Of a stretch of DNA of 64,000 bases, positions 33,567 to 42,821 are shown piece by piece. Position 1 is the first letter of the stretch, and each line of letters opens with the position of its first letter. The DNA is taken from NCBI RefSeq assembly GCF_900110245.1, contig NZ_FOCZ01000009.1:62001-126000 (forward strand), given 5' to 3'. The notes under the pieces are model-generated. The model made no database searches. It had not been told where the DNA came from and saw nothing but the letters and a program-made list of their open reading frames with translations. Origin of the DNA: Niastella yeongjuensis (lineage in GTDB: Bacteria > Bacteroidota > Bacteroidia > Chitinophagales > Chitinophagaceae). The position numbers and the translations under genes were made by a program.

Positions 33567-34961
33567 CTATAATGAATTCCTTGTTTTAAAAACCGCCATT
33601 TGCGTGAGGGCGCCTACTTCGGGGTCTTCCTCCCCTACTGGTTTATAAACCACATTGTAGTTGTATTGTTCGGCAATGCGGTTGCCCCATTGTTGAAATT
33701 CGGCCCTCGACCATTCAAAGCGGTGATCGTTGTGACGCATTTGTCCCGGTTCAAAATTTTCAAAGCGCTGGTTGTATTCGGCATTGGGTGTAGTGATAAT
33801 CACGTCCACCAGTTTGGCATACTTGAAAAGGATCTTTTCCAAGGCGGCCAGTCGTGGTTCATCCAGGTGTTCGATCACTTCTACCAGGGCCGCCGCATCA
33901 AAACCTTCGATGCGTTTATCGCGGTAAGTGAGGGAACCTTGTATCAGCTCAATCCGCTCCCGTTGTTTGGGCGATAGTTTATCGAGCTTTAATTTGTCTT
34001 GTGCAATTTCGAGGGAGCGATAGCTTACGTCCATCCCCAAGATGCGTTCAAACTGTTTTTCAGCCAACAATAATCGTAGCAGCTTGCCTTCCCCACAGCC
34101 CAGGTCAACCACTGTTTTTGCGTGGGCGTTTACCAATTCATCCCGTACGGCCTGCAACCGCACATCATGTATTCGCAGTTTCTGTTCCGGTTCTACTGTC
34201 TCTTCTTCATCATCCTCGCTTACTTCGTCTTTTAACAATATTTCCATGGCCTGGTTTGCGAGGCTGCGTTGATGTTTTAAATACCGCAGGGTAATGAATT
34301 CGCGGGCGGGGTGGGTGGGCAGCCAGTCCATCCCTTTTTCCAGCAGTTTTTCCATTTCCTGCTGGCCGATCCAGTAGTGTTTGTCGTTATCGCAAACCGG
34401 GATCAGGATATACAGGTGCGACAATAACTGTTGAACCGTTAGGGTGTTGGATAAGCGGACGGTAAAATACCGGCTTTCGCCCCATTCGGGAAATTTGGGA
34501 TCTATGGGATGCCGTTGCAGGTGGATGGTATAGCCAAGCGGTTCAAACAATTCTTTCACGACGGCTTCACCGCCGCGTACCGGGAGGGCGGACAGTTCAA
34601 CCTCTAAAGGCATAGGAACTGTTACCAGTTCGGGTTTATCCTTGCAACGTCCATTCATGGCGGTGGAGAAAGCCTTTACAATGGCGGCGCTCATAAACGA
34701 GCTGGCCACGTAGGGGCGGTCGTTTACATATTGCTCCAGGGCAAAGTCATTACCACGCGGGCCGCTGTTGCGGCGCACGAGGCCAACGGGGTCGATATCG
34801 AGCAATAAACAAACGGTGCACCTGGTTTCAGATACTTCGGGATAAAATACGTGGGCCTTCCCTGTTGAAATTTCAACTTCATGCACTTTATCAGGGTGCT
34901 TGTGCAGCAGAAAGCTCAGGTCTGAAGCCGGTTGATGGGTAGATGTAATGGTCAAAAGCAT
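33567..34961 (-). CDS. hen1: Hen1: 3'-terminal RNA ribose 2'-O-methyltransferase
   Basis: The 464-residue protein has the bacterial Hen1 N-terminal domain (about 1-240), which supports Pnkp ligase activity, and a C-terminal methyltransferase (about 265-460) with DLGCGEGK for SAM. It also has the metal-binding EVIEHLDEPR and MRHNDHRFEWSR sites that coordinate Mg/Mn at the RNA 3' end. It methylates the ribose 2'-OH at the repair junction, so the mended RNA resists a second cut by the same ribotoxin. It is the first gene of the operon. Confidence 0.95.
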   Translation of the reverse strand: MLLTITSTHQPASDLSFLLHKHPDKVHEVEISTGKAHVFYPEVSETRCTVCLLLDIDPVGLVRRNSGPRGNDFALEQYVNDRPYVASSFMSAAIVKAFSTAMNGRCKDKPELVTVPMPLEVELSALPVRGGEAVVKELFEPLGYTIHLQRHPIDPKFPEWGESRYFTVRLSNTLTVQQLLSHLYILIPVCDNDKHYWIGQQEMEKLLEKGMDWLPTHPAREFITLRYLKHQRSLANQAMEILLKDEVSEDDEEETVEPEQKLRIHDVRLQAVRDELVNAHAKTVVDLGCGEGKLLRLLLAEKQFERILGMDVSYRSLEIAQDKLKLDKLSPKQRERIELIQGSLTYRDKRIEGFDAAALVEVIEHLDEPRLAALEKILFKYAKLVDVIITTPNAEYNQRFENFEPGQMRHNDHRFEWSRAEFQQWGNRIAEQYNYNVVYKPVGEEDPEVGALTQMAVFKTRNSL

Positions 34962-35183
34962 ACGATCAATTCACCAGCAATTTAATAAATAAACATAAGC
35001 GGTCCATTGAGGGGGTATTTATGGATGGAAGCGGGCAGCAGCAGGAAGTAGGGTAATTGTGAATTTGGAGCTTCCCTTTCTTTAGTCTAATATTAATGTA
35101 CAAATGACAATATATTAGCGGGCCGTGTGCAACGGAACCCCGGAGCAGCGCGTCTTTTCGACAACCAGACATAAAAACAAACA
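34962..35183. other. divergent promoter region between hen1 and the GH28 gene
   Basis: This is a 222-bp AT-rich gap between two divergent genes. It should hold both promoters, but I see no clear TTG/TAnnTTTG pair and no strong palindrome. Confidence 0.3.
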
Positions 35184-36782
35184 ATGAACCGGATAACATT
35201 ACTAGCGATTGCCACCAGCATGACTCTTATGACCCAGGCACAAACGTATTCCTGGAAGAACCTGCCCAAAGTAACCCTGCCAATTTTCAAAAAGGACACC
35301 CTTAACATCACGAAATTTGGCGCCATACCCGACGGAATGACCCTGAACACGGAGTCCATCAACAAAGCCATTGAAGCCTGTAGCAAGCAAGGCGGTGGCG
35401 TGGTGATGATACCTCAGGGTATCTGGCTCACCGGGCCTGTTGTACTAAAAAGCAACGTGAATTTGTATGTAAGCCGGTCGGCCGTACTGCAGTTTACAGG
35501 CGATAAGTCGCAATACCCGTTGATAGAAAGTCATTTTGAAGGCAAGAAAACGGTGCGCAACCAAGCGCCCATTTCCGGTACTGACCTGGAAAATGTAGCC
35601 ATTACCGGCGATGGGGTTATTGATGGCAATGGTGATGTTTGGCGGATGGTGAAGCGGGATAAAGTGACCGAAGGCGAATGGAAGAAGTTCGTAGCCTCAG
35701 GCGGCGTTGTAACGCCTGACGGACGCAGCTGGTACCCTTCCGAATCTTATATGAAAGCCGAGTATGAAAAAGGTCCCAAAACCGACTATACAGCGATAAA
35801 AGATTACCTGCGTCCTAATATGGTGGTGCTCCGGAATTGTAAGAAAGTATTATTACAGAACGCCACTTTCCAAAATTCCCCTTGCTGGAACTTACACACT
35901 TTATACTGCGAGCACGTGACCTTCGATGGGGTACGCGTCCGCAACCAGCCCAGTGCTCAGAATGGCGATGGAATGGATATAGAATCCTGCTCATATGTAG
36001 AAGTAAAAAACAGCACCCTTGACTGTGGCGATGACGGCATCTGTATCAAGTCGGGCAAAGATGAGGAAGGCCGTAAGGTGGGTAAGGCATCCCAGTTCAT
36101 CTACGTTCACCATAACATCGTTTATAAAGCTCATGGCGGTTTCACCATCGGCAGTGAGATGAGCGGTGGCGCTCATGATATCTTTGTTACTGATTGTTCC
36201 TTCATCGGTACCGATGTAGGCCTCCGCTTCAAAACCCAACGCGGTCGTGGTGGCATTGTCGAAAACATCTACATCAAGAATATCAACATGCGCAATATCG
36301 TGAATGATGCCATCTCCTTCGATATGTACTACTTCGGCAAACCTGTTAGCCTGGCGGCTGGTAAAGTGGAGATTCCTCCGGTGAATGAGGGCACTCCGCA
36401 GTTTAGGAAATTCTATATTTCTAACATCGTCTGTGATGGCGCTTCGCGCGCGATGATCATTCGTGGATTGCCTGAGATGAGCATTAAGGATATTAGTCTT
36501 AGTGATGTGGTGATTAAATCGCGCCGTGGTGCTGATCTCATTGAGGCCAGTAACGTTTCGCTTTCTAATGTGGCTTTGCAGTGTACAGAGACTTCGCCGT
36601 TGATAAATATTGAGAATAGTCAGGGGTTGTCGTTTGTGAAGGTGCGTTCACTGAATACGCCGACGCAGTTTTACAGTGTGAATGGGGATAGGTCGAAAGA
36701 GATTAAGGTGGATATAGTTGCTGAAGGGAGTGTGCAGTTTGGATATGGGGCGGAGAAGAGTGCGGTTGTGGCAGGGAAGTAG
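35184..36782 (+). CDS. secreted glycoside hydrolase family 28 (polygalacturonase-like)
   Basis: The 532-residue protein has a signal peptide (1-19), the entry motif FGAIPDGMTLNTESINKAIEAC and right-handed beta-helix repeats. The GH28 catalytic set is present: NGDGMDIES, CGDDGICIKSG, GGFTIGSEMSGG and RFKTQRGRGG. It hydrolyses galacturonan or rhamnogalacturonan linkages of pectin in the periplasm or at the surface. No SusCD pair is adjacent here; the one at 50 kb is not obviously linked. Confidence 0.92.
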   Translation: MNRITLLAIATSMTLMTQAQTYSWKNLPKVTLPIFKKDTLNITKFGAIPDGMTLNTESINKAIEACSKQGGGVVMIPQGIWLTGPVVLKSNVNLYVSRSAVLQFTGDKSQYPLIESHFEGKKTVRNQAPISGTDLENVAITGDGVIDGNGDVWRMVKRDKVTEGEWKKFVASGGVVTPDGRSWYPSESYMKAEYEKGPKTDYTAIKDYLRPNMVVLRNCKKVLLQNATFQNSPCWNLHTLYCEHVTFDGVRVRNQPSAQNGDGMDIESCSYVEVKNSTLDCGDDGICIKSGKDEEGRKVGKASQFIYVHHNIVYKAHGGFTIGSEMSGGAHDIFVTDCSFIGTDVGLRFKTQRGRGGIVENIYIKNINMRNIVNDAISFDMYYFGKPVSLAAGKVEIPPVNEGTPQFRKFYISNIVCDGASRAMIIRGLPEMSIKDISLSDVVIKSRRGADLIEASNVSLSNVALQCTETSPLINIENSQGLSFVKVRSLNTPTQFYSVNGDRSKEIKVDIVAEGSVQFGYGAEKSAVVAGK

Positions 36783-36801
36783 TTGGTTAAAAAATATTTG
36801 G

Positions 36802-36830
36802 AACCCGCTGGTGAAGACTGGCGGGTTTTT
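36802..36830 (+). terminator. terminator of the GH28 gene
   Basis: AACCCGC (36802-36808) pairs with GCGGGTT (36821-36827), followed by T residues. It marks the left edge of the AT-rich region. Confidence 0.75.
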
Positions 36831-36861
36831 GCTTTTGGGCCCCTTTGTTCATTTTTTTGTG

Positions 36862-36882
36862 ATGTTCATGAATCATGAACAT
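36862..36882. promoter_or_regulatory. 21-bp palindrome upstream of the higB-like gene
   Basis: ATGTTCATGA and TCATGAACAT flank one A. It lies about 195 bp before the HigB start in a gap (36783-37076) that otherwise shows only AT-rich sequence. It may be an operator or part of a lost element. Confidence 0.35.
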
Positions 36883-37076
36883 TTTAAATTTTTGAACAAC
36901 TTAGGTTTCCAAATGAAAATTGTTACTTGTAACGGATTGATGCAAATCAATATCTTCAATTTCTTCTTTAAATTAATCATTGATTTACAATCACATAAAC
37001 AAGTCATTTTTGAAGTGATATTAATTCACTATTTTGTGAACTATTTTCAGGATATATTCGTTTATTATTTACGGCC

Positions 37077-37397
37077 ATGGAAATTACATTTAACGACCAA
37101 GAGCTTGCAGATCTTTATGAAGGAAAAAAGGTTAAAAACAAATTGTTTCGATCCAATCCACAGCTGGTAAAACAATTTATAAAAGCTGTTAATTGGTTAC
37201 GAAGTGCAAATAAAATAGAGCAACTATACCAGATAAATAGCCTTAACTACGAAAAATTGGTTGGTGATTGGGCTGGTTATAGTTCGGTAAGGATTAACTC
37301 AAAATACAGGTTAATTTTCAAAGAAATAGTTTCTGATAAAGAGCCTTTTGATGTGTTACTAATAGCAATTAAAGAGATTTCAAATCATTATAAATAA
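37077..37397 (+). CDS. HigB-like type II toxin (RelE/ParE superfamily)
   Basis: The 106-residue protein has the RelE-fold pattern: an N-terminal helix pair (NPQLVKQFIKAVNWLRSANKIEQLYQI), the NSLNYEKLVGDWAGYSSVRINSKYRLIFKEI core and a C-terminal LIAIKEISNHYK strand. HigB toxins cut mRNA on the ribosome. The gene precedes its antitoxin (63 bp), the toxin-first order typical of higBA. The codons are A/T-rich like the following genes. Confidence 0.85.
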   Translation: MEITFNDQELADLYEGKKVKNKLFRSNPQLVKQFIKAVNWLRSANKIEQLYQINSLNYEKLVGDWAGYSSVRINSKYRLIFKEIVSDKEPFDVLLIAIKEISNHYK

Positions 37398-37460
37398 AAC
37401 CTATATACCTATATCATTGTTCCTGGGCGCGCAACCAGTTTTTAAGGGCGCAAAAAGTAT

Positions 37461-38561
37461 ATGTCTATCAAACTCAGTAATCTCACGCCTTCAATTGCCA
37501 TTCATCCAGGTGAGCTTTTAAAGGATGAATTGGACTCACGTGGAATAAAGCAAAAAGAATTTTCCGAATTAATTGGCGTTCAAGCTACTCAATTAAATGA
37601 AATCATTAACGGAAAAAGAGGGATAAATGCAGAAATGGCTTTACTATTTGGTAAAGCTCTCAATATGGATGTTAGTATATGGATAAACCTTCAAAACAAT
37701 TATGAGCTTGACCTCGCAAGAATAAATGAAAAAGTACAAAAAAGGTTAATGGCTATTGAACAATGGCTACAAATACAACAACGTATACCTGAAAAATATT
37801 TAAAGAAAAAGGGATACCTGAAGGGCAATCCAATCCATGATATTGATACAATAAAGACTATTTACAACTTAAATAATATTGACCAATTATTGGATTTAGA
37901 TAAGGAAGCATCTTTTTATAAATTGAGAAAATCTTCTACTGTTTCAATTGACAGTACTAATCTGATTGCGTGGACAAAATTAGTTAACTACGAAGCATCA
38001 AAATTAAAAGTTGAAAAGTTCAATAAGCAAAATGTCAACACCTTAGTTACAAAGCTAAAAGATGTATTTTGGAAAAATAAAAACACAGTAAGTAAAACCA
38101 AAAATATTTTATCTGAGTTTGGTATTAAGTTAATCATACTTGAAAATCCAGAAAAATGTCCAATAGATGGGTATACATATTGGAATAAAAGCAACCCTGT
38201 AATCGGATTAACTTTATCACATAACAGAATTGATTATTTTGCCTATACACTGTTTCATGAATTAGGCCATGTCTATCTGCATGTTCAAAACAACAAAAGC
38301 ACTGAATTTGTAGATTTAGAATCTGATAATATAAGCAGTGATCAAAACAAAGAAGAGAATGAAGCAGATTCTTTTGCTAATGATCATCTTATTAATCCGG
38401 AAAACTGGAAGGAGTTTATCAAATCACCCATAAAAAACAAAGAAGAATCTATCATTTATCTAGCTAAAAAGGAGAAAATTCATCCAGCTATTATAAAAAG
38501 TCGTTTAAGTTTTGAATTAAACAACAGAATAAAAGCTCAAATAGATCATACTATTTATTGA
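37461..38561 (+). CDS. HigA-like antitoxin fused to an ImmA/IrrE metallopeptidase
   Basis: The 366-residue protein has an XRE HTH (about 8-75, HPGELLKDELDSRGIKQKEFSELIGV), a helical middle (80-210), and an ImmA/IrrE-type peptidase (about 215-366). The metal motif is H266-E-L-G-H270, and a later KEENEADSFANDHL supplies the third ligand. Ordinary HigA proteins end near residue 100. ImmA-type enzymes cleave XRE repressors, so this antitoxin may be able to process itself or a partner and so trigger the toxin. Confidence 0.85.
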   Translation: MSIKLSNLTPSIAIHPGELLKDELDSRGIKQKEFSELIGVQATQLNEIINGKRGINAEMALLFGKALNMDVSIWINLQNNYELDLARINEKVQKRLMAIEQWLQIQQRIPEKYLKKKGYLKGNPIHDIDTIKTIYNLNNIDQLLDLDKEASFYKLRKSSTVSIDSTNLIAWTKLVNYEASKLKVEKFNKQNVNTLVTKLKDVFWKNKNTVSKTKNILSEFGIKLIILENPEKCPIDGYTYWNKSNPVIGLTLSHNRIDYFAYTLFHELGHVYLHVQNNKSTEFVDLESDNISSDQNKEENEADSFANDHLINPENWKEFIKSPIKNKEESIIYLAKKEKIHPAIIKSRLSFELNNRIKAQIDHTIY

Positions 38562-38615
38562 TACATTCTTAAGTTCTATTTTAAATTACTTATCGAAAAA
38601 ATTGAAGTTTTCCGA

Positions 38616-39320
38616 CTAATAGTTTGATATTACAGTGGTTAGAAGATCGCTTTTGAAAATCGCTACCGGGGAGATAACCGTTTCGTTCATTGGTATATTA
38701 TCTCCGTAACGTTTATTCATGGTACCTTTAACAACCTTATTATCTAAATCAAAATTGCTTAATTTTTCAAGCTTACCAATGTCAATATGTGCACCTCGTT
38801 TATATACTTTCCAAATCAACTCTGAACAATAAATTCTTTCATCTGACCATTCAAAAGTCAGGTCATAATTTTTGCCTTTTAACCGATTGCATACTTGTTT
38901 CATATTTTCAATAACAGTGTCTGTCAAAATTTGATCAGCATTTATAAGTCTTTTCACTACATATTTACCATCTTGCCCCCGTGCAATCCATTTGTCAAGA
39001 GGGGTAATTTTAACAGGCTGTACCGCTTCAAAGACGTAATAATTTTGCCCATTTTTAAAGATAAGACCACAATGAGAATACTTTGATTTTGTTGCCAGCT
39101 GAATTGCTTTACTTTGTTGAGAAAGGGATGTTTGAAAGATGATATCACCATTTTTAAATTTCCCTTCATCAAGTAGCGTTATTTTATTATTTGTATTAAT
39201 AGTTTTGCGTGCAGGTTCTTCTGACTTTTGTAGCGAATAAAGTGCACTTACCATTAAAAGGCTTATAATGCCAACAATGATCACACCCTTTAGACGTTTT
39301 TGATTACTTATTTCCTGCAT
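38616..39320 (-). CDS. YiiX/YebB-like permuted papain-type (C92) hydrolase
   Basis: The 234-residue protein has one N-terminal membrane helix (about 10-30) and an outward catalytic domain. GDIIFQ (58-63), YSHCGLIF with His83, E98 and IYCSELIW with Cys165 follow the permuted NlpC/P60-like order of the YiiX group. The substrate is unknown; an amide or thioester of peptidoglycan or lipid is possible. It is transcribed alone in an AT-rich region between defence-like genes. Confidence 0.75.
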   Translation of the reverse strand: MQEISNQKRLKGVIIVGIISLLMVSALYSLQKSEEPARKTINTNNKITLLDEGKFKNGDIIFQTSLSQQSKAIQLATKSKYSHCGLIFKNGQNYYVFEAVQPVKITPLDKWIARGQDGKYVVKRLINADQILTDTVIENMKQVCNRLKGKNYDLTFEWSDERIYCSELIWKVYKRGAHIDIGKLEKLSNFDLDNKVVKGTMNKRYGDNIPMNETVISPVAIFKSDLLTTVISNY

Positions 39321-39414
39321 TTTAGAAATTCCTTAGGGGTTATATACTGTAATAATTAGGCTATGAAAAGCTGTAATTGATGAAGGCGCTGATATTGTTA
39401 GCATGTTTTTGTCT

Positions 39415-40329
39415 CTATAAATCCTCAAAGAAGTCGTTATCAAGGGTCTTAACTTCATATTGGGCTTTAATCTGTACACCAACATTGTGTTTAATTGCAT
39501 AATCTGATAAAAGAACCCCATTTATTAAGATTATCCTGTTTTGAGGATTCAACTGCGCAGTCTTGTACGCATCTGGAGTAAATTCAGATGTAGTTATGAA
39601 TACTCCCTTATTAGTTCCCTTTAAACTAAGGGCACCTATAAAGTCCCTTATATCTTTAGATTGCACTTTACTATCAGCCCATTTTTTGGCTTGCACATAT
39701 ACACGGTCAAGTCCAAATTGATCCTGGTAAATAATACCATCAATACCATTGTCTCCGGATTTGCCCACCACTTCATATGACCGCTCTTCTAAGGTACCAT
39801 AACCCATTTGATTTAATAGCATCAATACAAACCGTTCAAATTCTGCAGCAGTTTTTCCTTTTAATATACTCAACAGATCCAATGCTAATTTCTCATGCAA
39901 CGTTTTTATAGTATTCCCTAGCAATTCATCTGGAGTCACTTCTTCATTAGCTGGATAGGAGATTAAAGTGTCTGGATTCTCTTCAGCATTAGTGTTTTGC
40001 CACTTTTTAATATCATTCAGTTTCTTTAAATAACTTATGCTTATGCTATCGACTTTTTCTTGCAATAACTCTTTTCCCTTTTCAGTTAACTTATAAACAC
40101 CGCGTTGCGGATAATTAATAAATCCAGCAGTTTTTAAATAACTTATTGCCCAGGTAACTCTATTTTTAAATAAGGGTTGTTGACCACTTGGCACTCTTAC
40201 CCTCAAATCGTCTTCTGATAATCCAAAATGTTTACTTAAATTTTGAAGAACTTCTGTCATAGGGTATTGTGGGCCAGTTCCTAAAAATTTCAATAGAGGC
40301 AGCATTATGGTTTGGAAGTCAGGGATCAT
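39415..40329 (-). CDS. mrr: Mrr-type restriction endonuclease (type IV)
   Basis: The 304-residue protein has an Mrr_N winged-helix domain (about 5-90, with KNRVTWAISYLKTAGFI) and an Mrr_cat nuclease domain (about 155-285). The catalytic residues are in GDNGIDG (D197) and VYVQAKKW (Q213, K215). Mrr enzymes cut DNA with modified bases and belong to defence regions. It lies downstream of the helicase operon but is separated by a terminator (40438), so it is probably an independent unit. Confidence 0.9.
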   Translation of the reverse strand: MIPDFQTIMLPLLKFLGTGPQYPMTEVLQNLSKHFGLSEDDLRVRVPSGQQPLFKNRVTWAISYLKTAGFINYPQRGVYKLTEKGKELLQEKVDSISISYLKKLNDIKKWQNTNAEENPDTLISYPANEEVTPDELLGNTIKTLHEKLALDLLSILKGKTAAEFERFVLMLLNQMGYGTLEERSYEVVGKSGDNGIDGIIYQDQFGLDRVYVQAKKWADSKVQSKDIRDFIGALSLKGTNKGVFITTSEFTPDAYKTAQLNPQNRIILINGVLLSDYAIKHNVGVQIKAQYEVKTLDNDFFEDL

Positions 40330-40437
40330 AATTATATCAGGATTTATATAAATACTTCAACTAATAGACTTGCTAATTTTTTATACTAAACTTAATTTAT
40401 TAGACATATTTCCTTGGACAAAAATTCTCAAATACAT

Positions 40438-40497
40438 AAAAAACCGCCGAGGTTCCGTAATAAGGTTAGCAACCGGGGTTCTTTAATTATGGCGGTT
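40438..40497 (-). terminator. terminator of the MazG-helicase operon
   Basis: On the minus strand AACCGCC (40497-40491) pairs with GGCGGTT (40448-40442), followed by a T-run. An inner GGTT-GCT-AACC stem adds structure. The rest of the 270-bp gap (40330-40599) shows no gene. Confidence 0.65.
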
Positions 40498-40599
40498 CGT
40501 GTAAGTATGCCATTGATAGCGACCTTTGCCTTATTTAAAAAGAAAGATAGCATCCAACTGTTATTAACCCGTTCGCTAAAAGCTAGTAGCTTGATTATT

Positions 40600-42819
40600 T
40601 CACAAATTTTCTGAGTCGCTGGTATACAACACCCTTTCAAAAACCCCAATCACTTTCAATTCATTCAATTCATCAGGTTCTATAATAATTGGTTGATACG
40701 AACTGTTGTAAGACAATGGGTTCAATGTAATAGAGGCATGATGCCAACCTTCTCCATCAATATATTTCTTACTTCTATACTCCTTTACTGTAAAGCCATT
40801 TCCGAAGTCCTTATCTTGTATACTGGTGTGTTGAACAAGAACAATCTTGCCTTGTCTTGTACCTCCCTCATCTATTCTAAATAGGCAAGTTGAACCGCTC
40901 GGAATCTTTTTATTCATTGATTCACCAACAACTTTACAGGCAAACATATTTTTGGTTGCACGAATGTCGTCAGGCAACTTAATCCATTCTTTTGGCTCTG
41001 TAACTATTTGATTAGAGCTAAATCCACCAGCCGCTGCCATTAGATCAAAAAGAGGAACAGAATTTGTCAACAAAGTCTGCTGTCCTACATCATGACTATC
41101 AGAATTAGTTAGATGTACTTTATCTGGTACTTTGGCCATATGAATATGCCTGGAAAGATATTTTCTCAAAGCAGGATCACAGGCATAAACAGAAGTACCA
41201 TGGATTCCCCTTTGTAAAATGGTAGTATATATATTAATGATATATTTCTTTAACTTATTAGGATCAACAATTCCCGCCTTCGCGTTCCTGTCATAATAAT
41301 TATTCTTTAATATCACTATCTCATTCTTTTCTTCATCATAAGAAATTTCTCTTCCGAATATAATACCAGCATAGTTAAGATCATATCCCTGAGATGTATG
41401 GATACACCCCACTTCATTAATTGCATTTGAGGAATTGATCCAATCCTTGATAGTGCTATTCCATCTTAAAGGAACATTGTCAACATTTATATCATACAAA
41501 CTATTATTCTTTTTAGAAATCCATGGCCATGAATAGCCTGCTACTAATCGCGACAACCCTTTCTTATCATTTTTTCGCTTTATATCATCAACCATATCAC
41601 TTAATGAATCAAACAACACAAAACTGTATTTCTTTGATTCAAACTTTTGTTCATTCGGATTAATTAAGCAATTCATAAGCTTATGAATGTAATCCACATA
41701 GTCTTTACCTCCTTTGACTCTCAGTTGACTTTTTAAATGTTCCAAGCAAGTAGAGCTCTGCCTCTTTAGTTTTTCAAAGTCTGCTGAATCCAGGTCAGAG
41801 GGTTTAATGGACTGGAATTCGTCGTAAAACAATATTACTTTTTTCCCTTGTTTTATAACCCAGTCCAGCTCTGTATTTGTCGATTCATCAAAACCAAGCC
41901 TGGTACTGATTTTACCAAAATCTCTAAAATACGACCCCAGATTTTCTCTTCTCCGAAGCCTGTGTGCTTCTTCTACTACAATAACATCATATGTTTCATC
42001 TGCTATTTCGGTTGGACCAACAACCATTTTAGCCGATAATCCTTTAACGTTTCTAAAGACCTTCTTCAATGTTTCTCTGAATGAAGCCATTGGAACTACC
42101 AGTGCCATTTTAAGATTAGGAGGGAAACGCTTTTTCAATTCATAGAGTGTTTCAACAAACGCGGTTTCATCGTCTCCAAACTCTTTCAGATTAACATCAG
42201 TAAAATCTGTATTAAGTAATTTAAAAAGAAAGATCGCCAATACCGTTTTACCTGTACCAGCTCCACCCTCAATAAGGGTAGTTTTAATGCCGTCATCAAG
42301 AAGACTTTTCATTATTCTGATCAAACTTTTACTTTGATCAGGATTGAGGCTTTTATAAGGCGAGTATTTAAATAAATTAGAATTAGAGATATCCTCCAGG
42401 GAGTTATTAACGATACCTTCATTTTTTAGTTTACTCCATATATCCTTAAATATGTCCCAATAAAGTCCGTTTTTTTGGAAATAGTTATGATTAGCAAGTC
42501 CAATATTGGCATTTAACAATTCAAAAATACCATCCCCGGCAATATACTTTATCAGATTATGTTCTATATCCAGGGTAGCAGATTTATTGAATTTATCGGA
42601 GGTGATAAGATGTAAGGTGGTTAGTTTACTTTTTTTCTCATTTTTAAGATGCGCTTCCATTCTTGTGTATACATCTGTTGTTTCCCCAATATACATCTCT
42701 TTATTATCCCTAAGTAAATAAATAACCGGCCACAATGACTGTGCGAAATCATTGTTATGGAAGACCTTATTAACGTGCTTGTCAAAACTATACTTTTGAA
42801 TATCGCAAATCACATCCAT
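40600..42819 (-). CDS. GIY-YIG / DUF2075 helicase / LexA-like S24 three-domain protein
   Basis: The 739-residue protein joins three modules. A GIY-YIG nuclease is at about 30-95 (VIYLL 32-36, MYIGET 42-47, R53, E86). An SF1-like DUF2075 helicase spans about 155-560: Walker A GGAGTGKT 185-192, Walker B VIVVEEAHR 279-287, HTSQGYDLNYAG 474-485 and a late TTILQRGIHGTSVYA block. A LexA/UmuD-type S24 domain lies at about 622-730, with Ser634 in VVGESM and Lys679 in GFTVKEY, the positions of the self-cleavage dyad. S24 is normally fused to HTH repressors; here a small HTH gene lies in the same operon. It starts 2 bp after the MazG-like gene. The role is unknown; defence or damage response is inferred. 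Confidence 0.82.
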   Translation of the reverse strand: MDVICDIQKYSFDKHVNKVFHNNDFAQSLWPVIYLLRDNKEMYIGETTDVYTRMEAHLKNEKKSKLTTLHLITSDKFNKSATLDIEHNLIKYIAGDGIFELLNANIGLANHNYFQKNGLYWDIFKDIWSKLKNEGIVNNSLEDISNSNLFKYSPYKSLNPDQSKSLIRIMKSLLDDGIKTTLIEGGAGTGKTVLAIFLFKLLNTDFTDVNLKEFGDDETAFVETLYELKKRFPPNLKMALVVPMASFRETLKKVFRNVKGLSAKMVVGPTEIADETYDVIVVEEAHRLRRRENLGSYFRDFGKISTRLGFDESTNTELDWVIKQGKKVILFYDEFQSIKPSDLDSADFEKLKRQSSTCLEHLKSQLRVKGGKDYVDYIHKLMNCLINPNEQKFESKKYSFVLFDSLSDMVDDIKRKNDKKGLSRLVAGYSWPWISKKNNSLYDINVDNVPLRWNSTIKDWINSSNAINEVGCIHTSQGYDLNYAGIIFGREISYDEEKNEIVILKNNYYDRNAKAGIVDPNKLKKYIINIYTTILQRGIHGTSVYACDPALRKYLSRHIHMAKVPDKVHLTNSDSHDVGQQTLLTNSVPLFDLMAAAGGFSSNQIVTEPKEWIKLPDDIRATKNMFACKVVGESMNKKIPSGSTCLFRIDEGGTRQGKIVLVQHTSIQDKDFGNGFTVKEYRSKKYIDGEGWHHASITLNPLSYNSSYQPIIIEPDELNELKVIGVFERVLYTSDSENL

Positions 42820-42821
42820 AT

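Noticed and set aside
36718-37170. 150-residue ORF crossing the GH28 end and the HigB start
   Set aside because: It is out of frame with both genes and runs through a terminator and AT-rich DNA.
40414-40649. small overlapping ORFs on both strands between mrr and the helicase gene
   Set aside because: They overlap the terminator and each other and lack protein-like composition.
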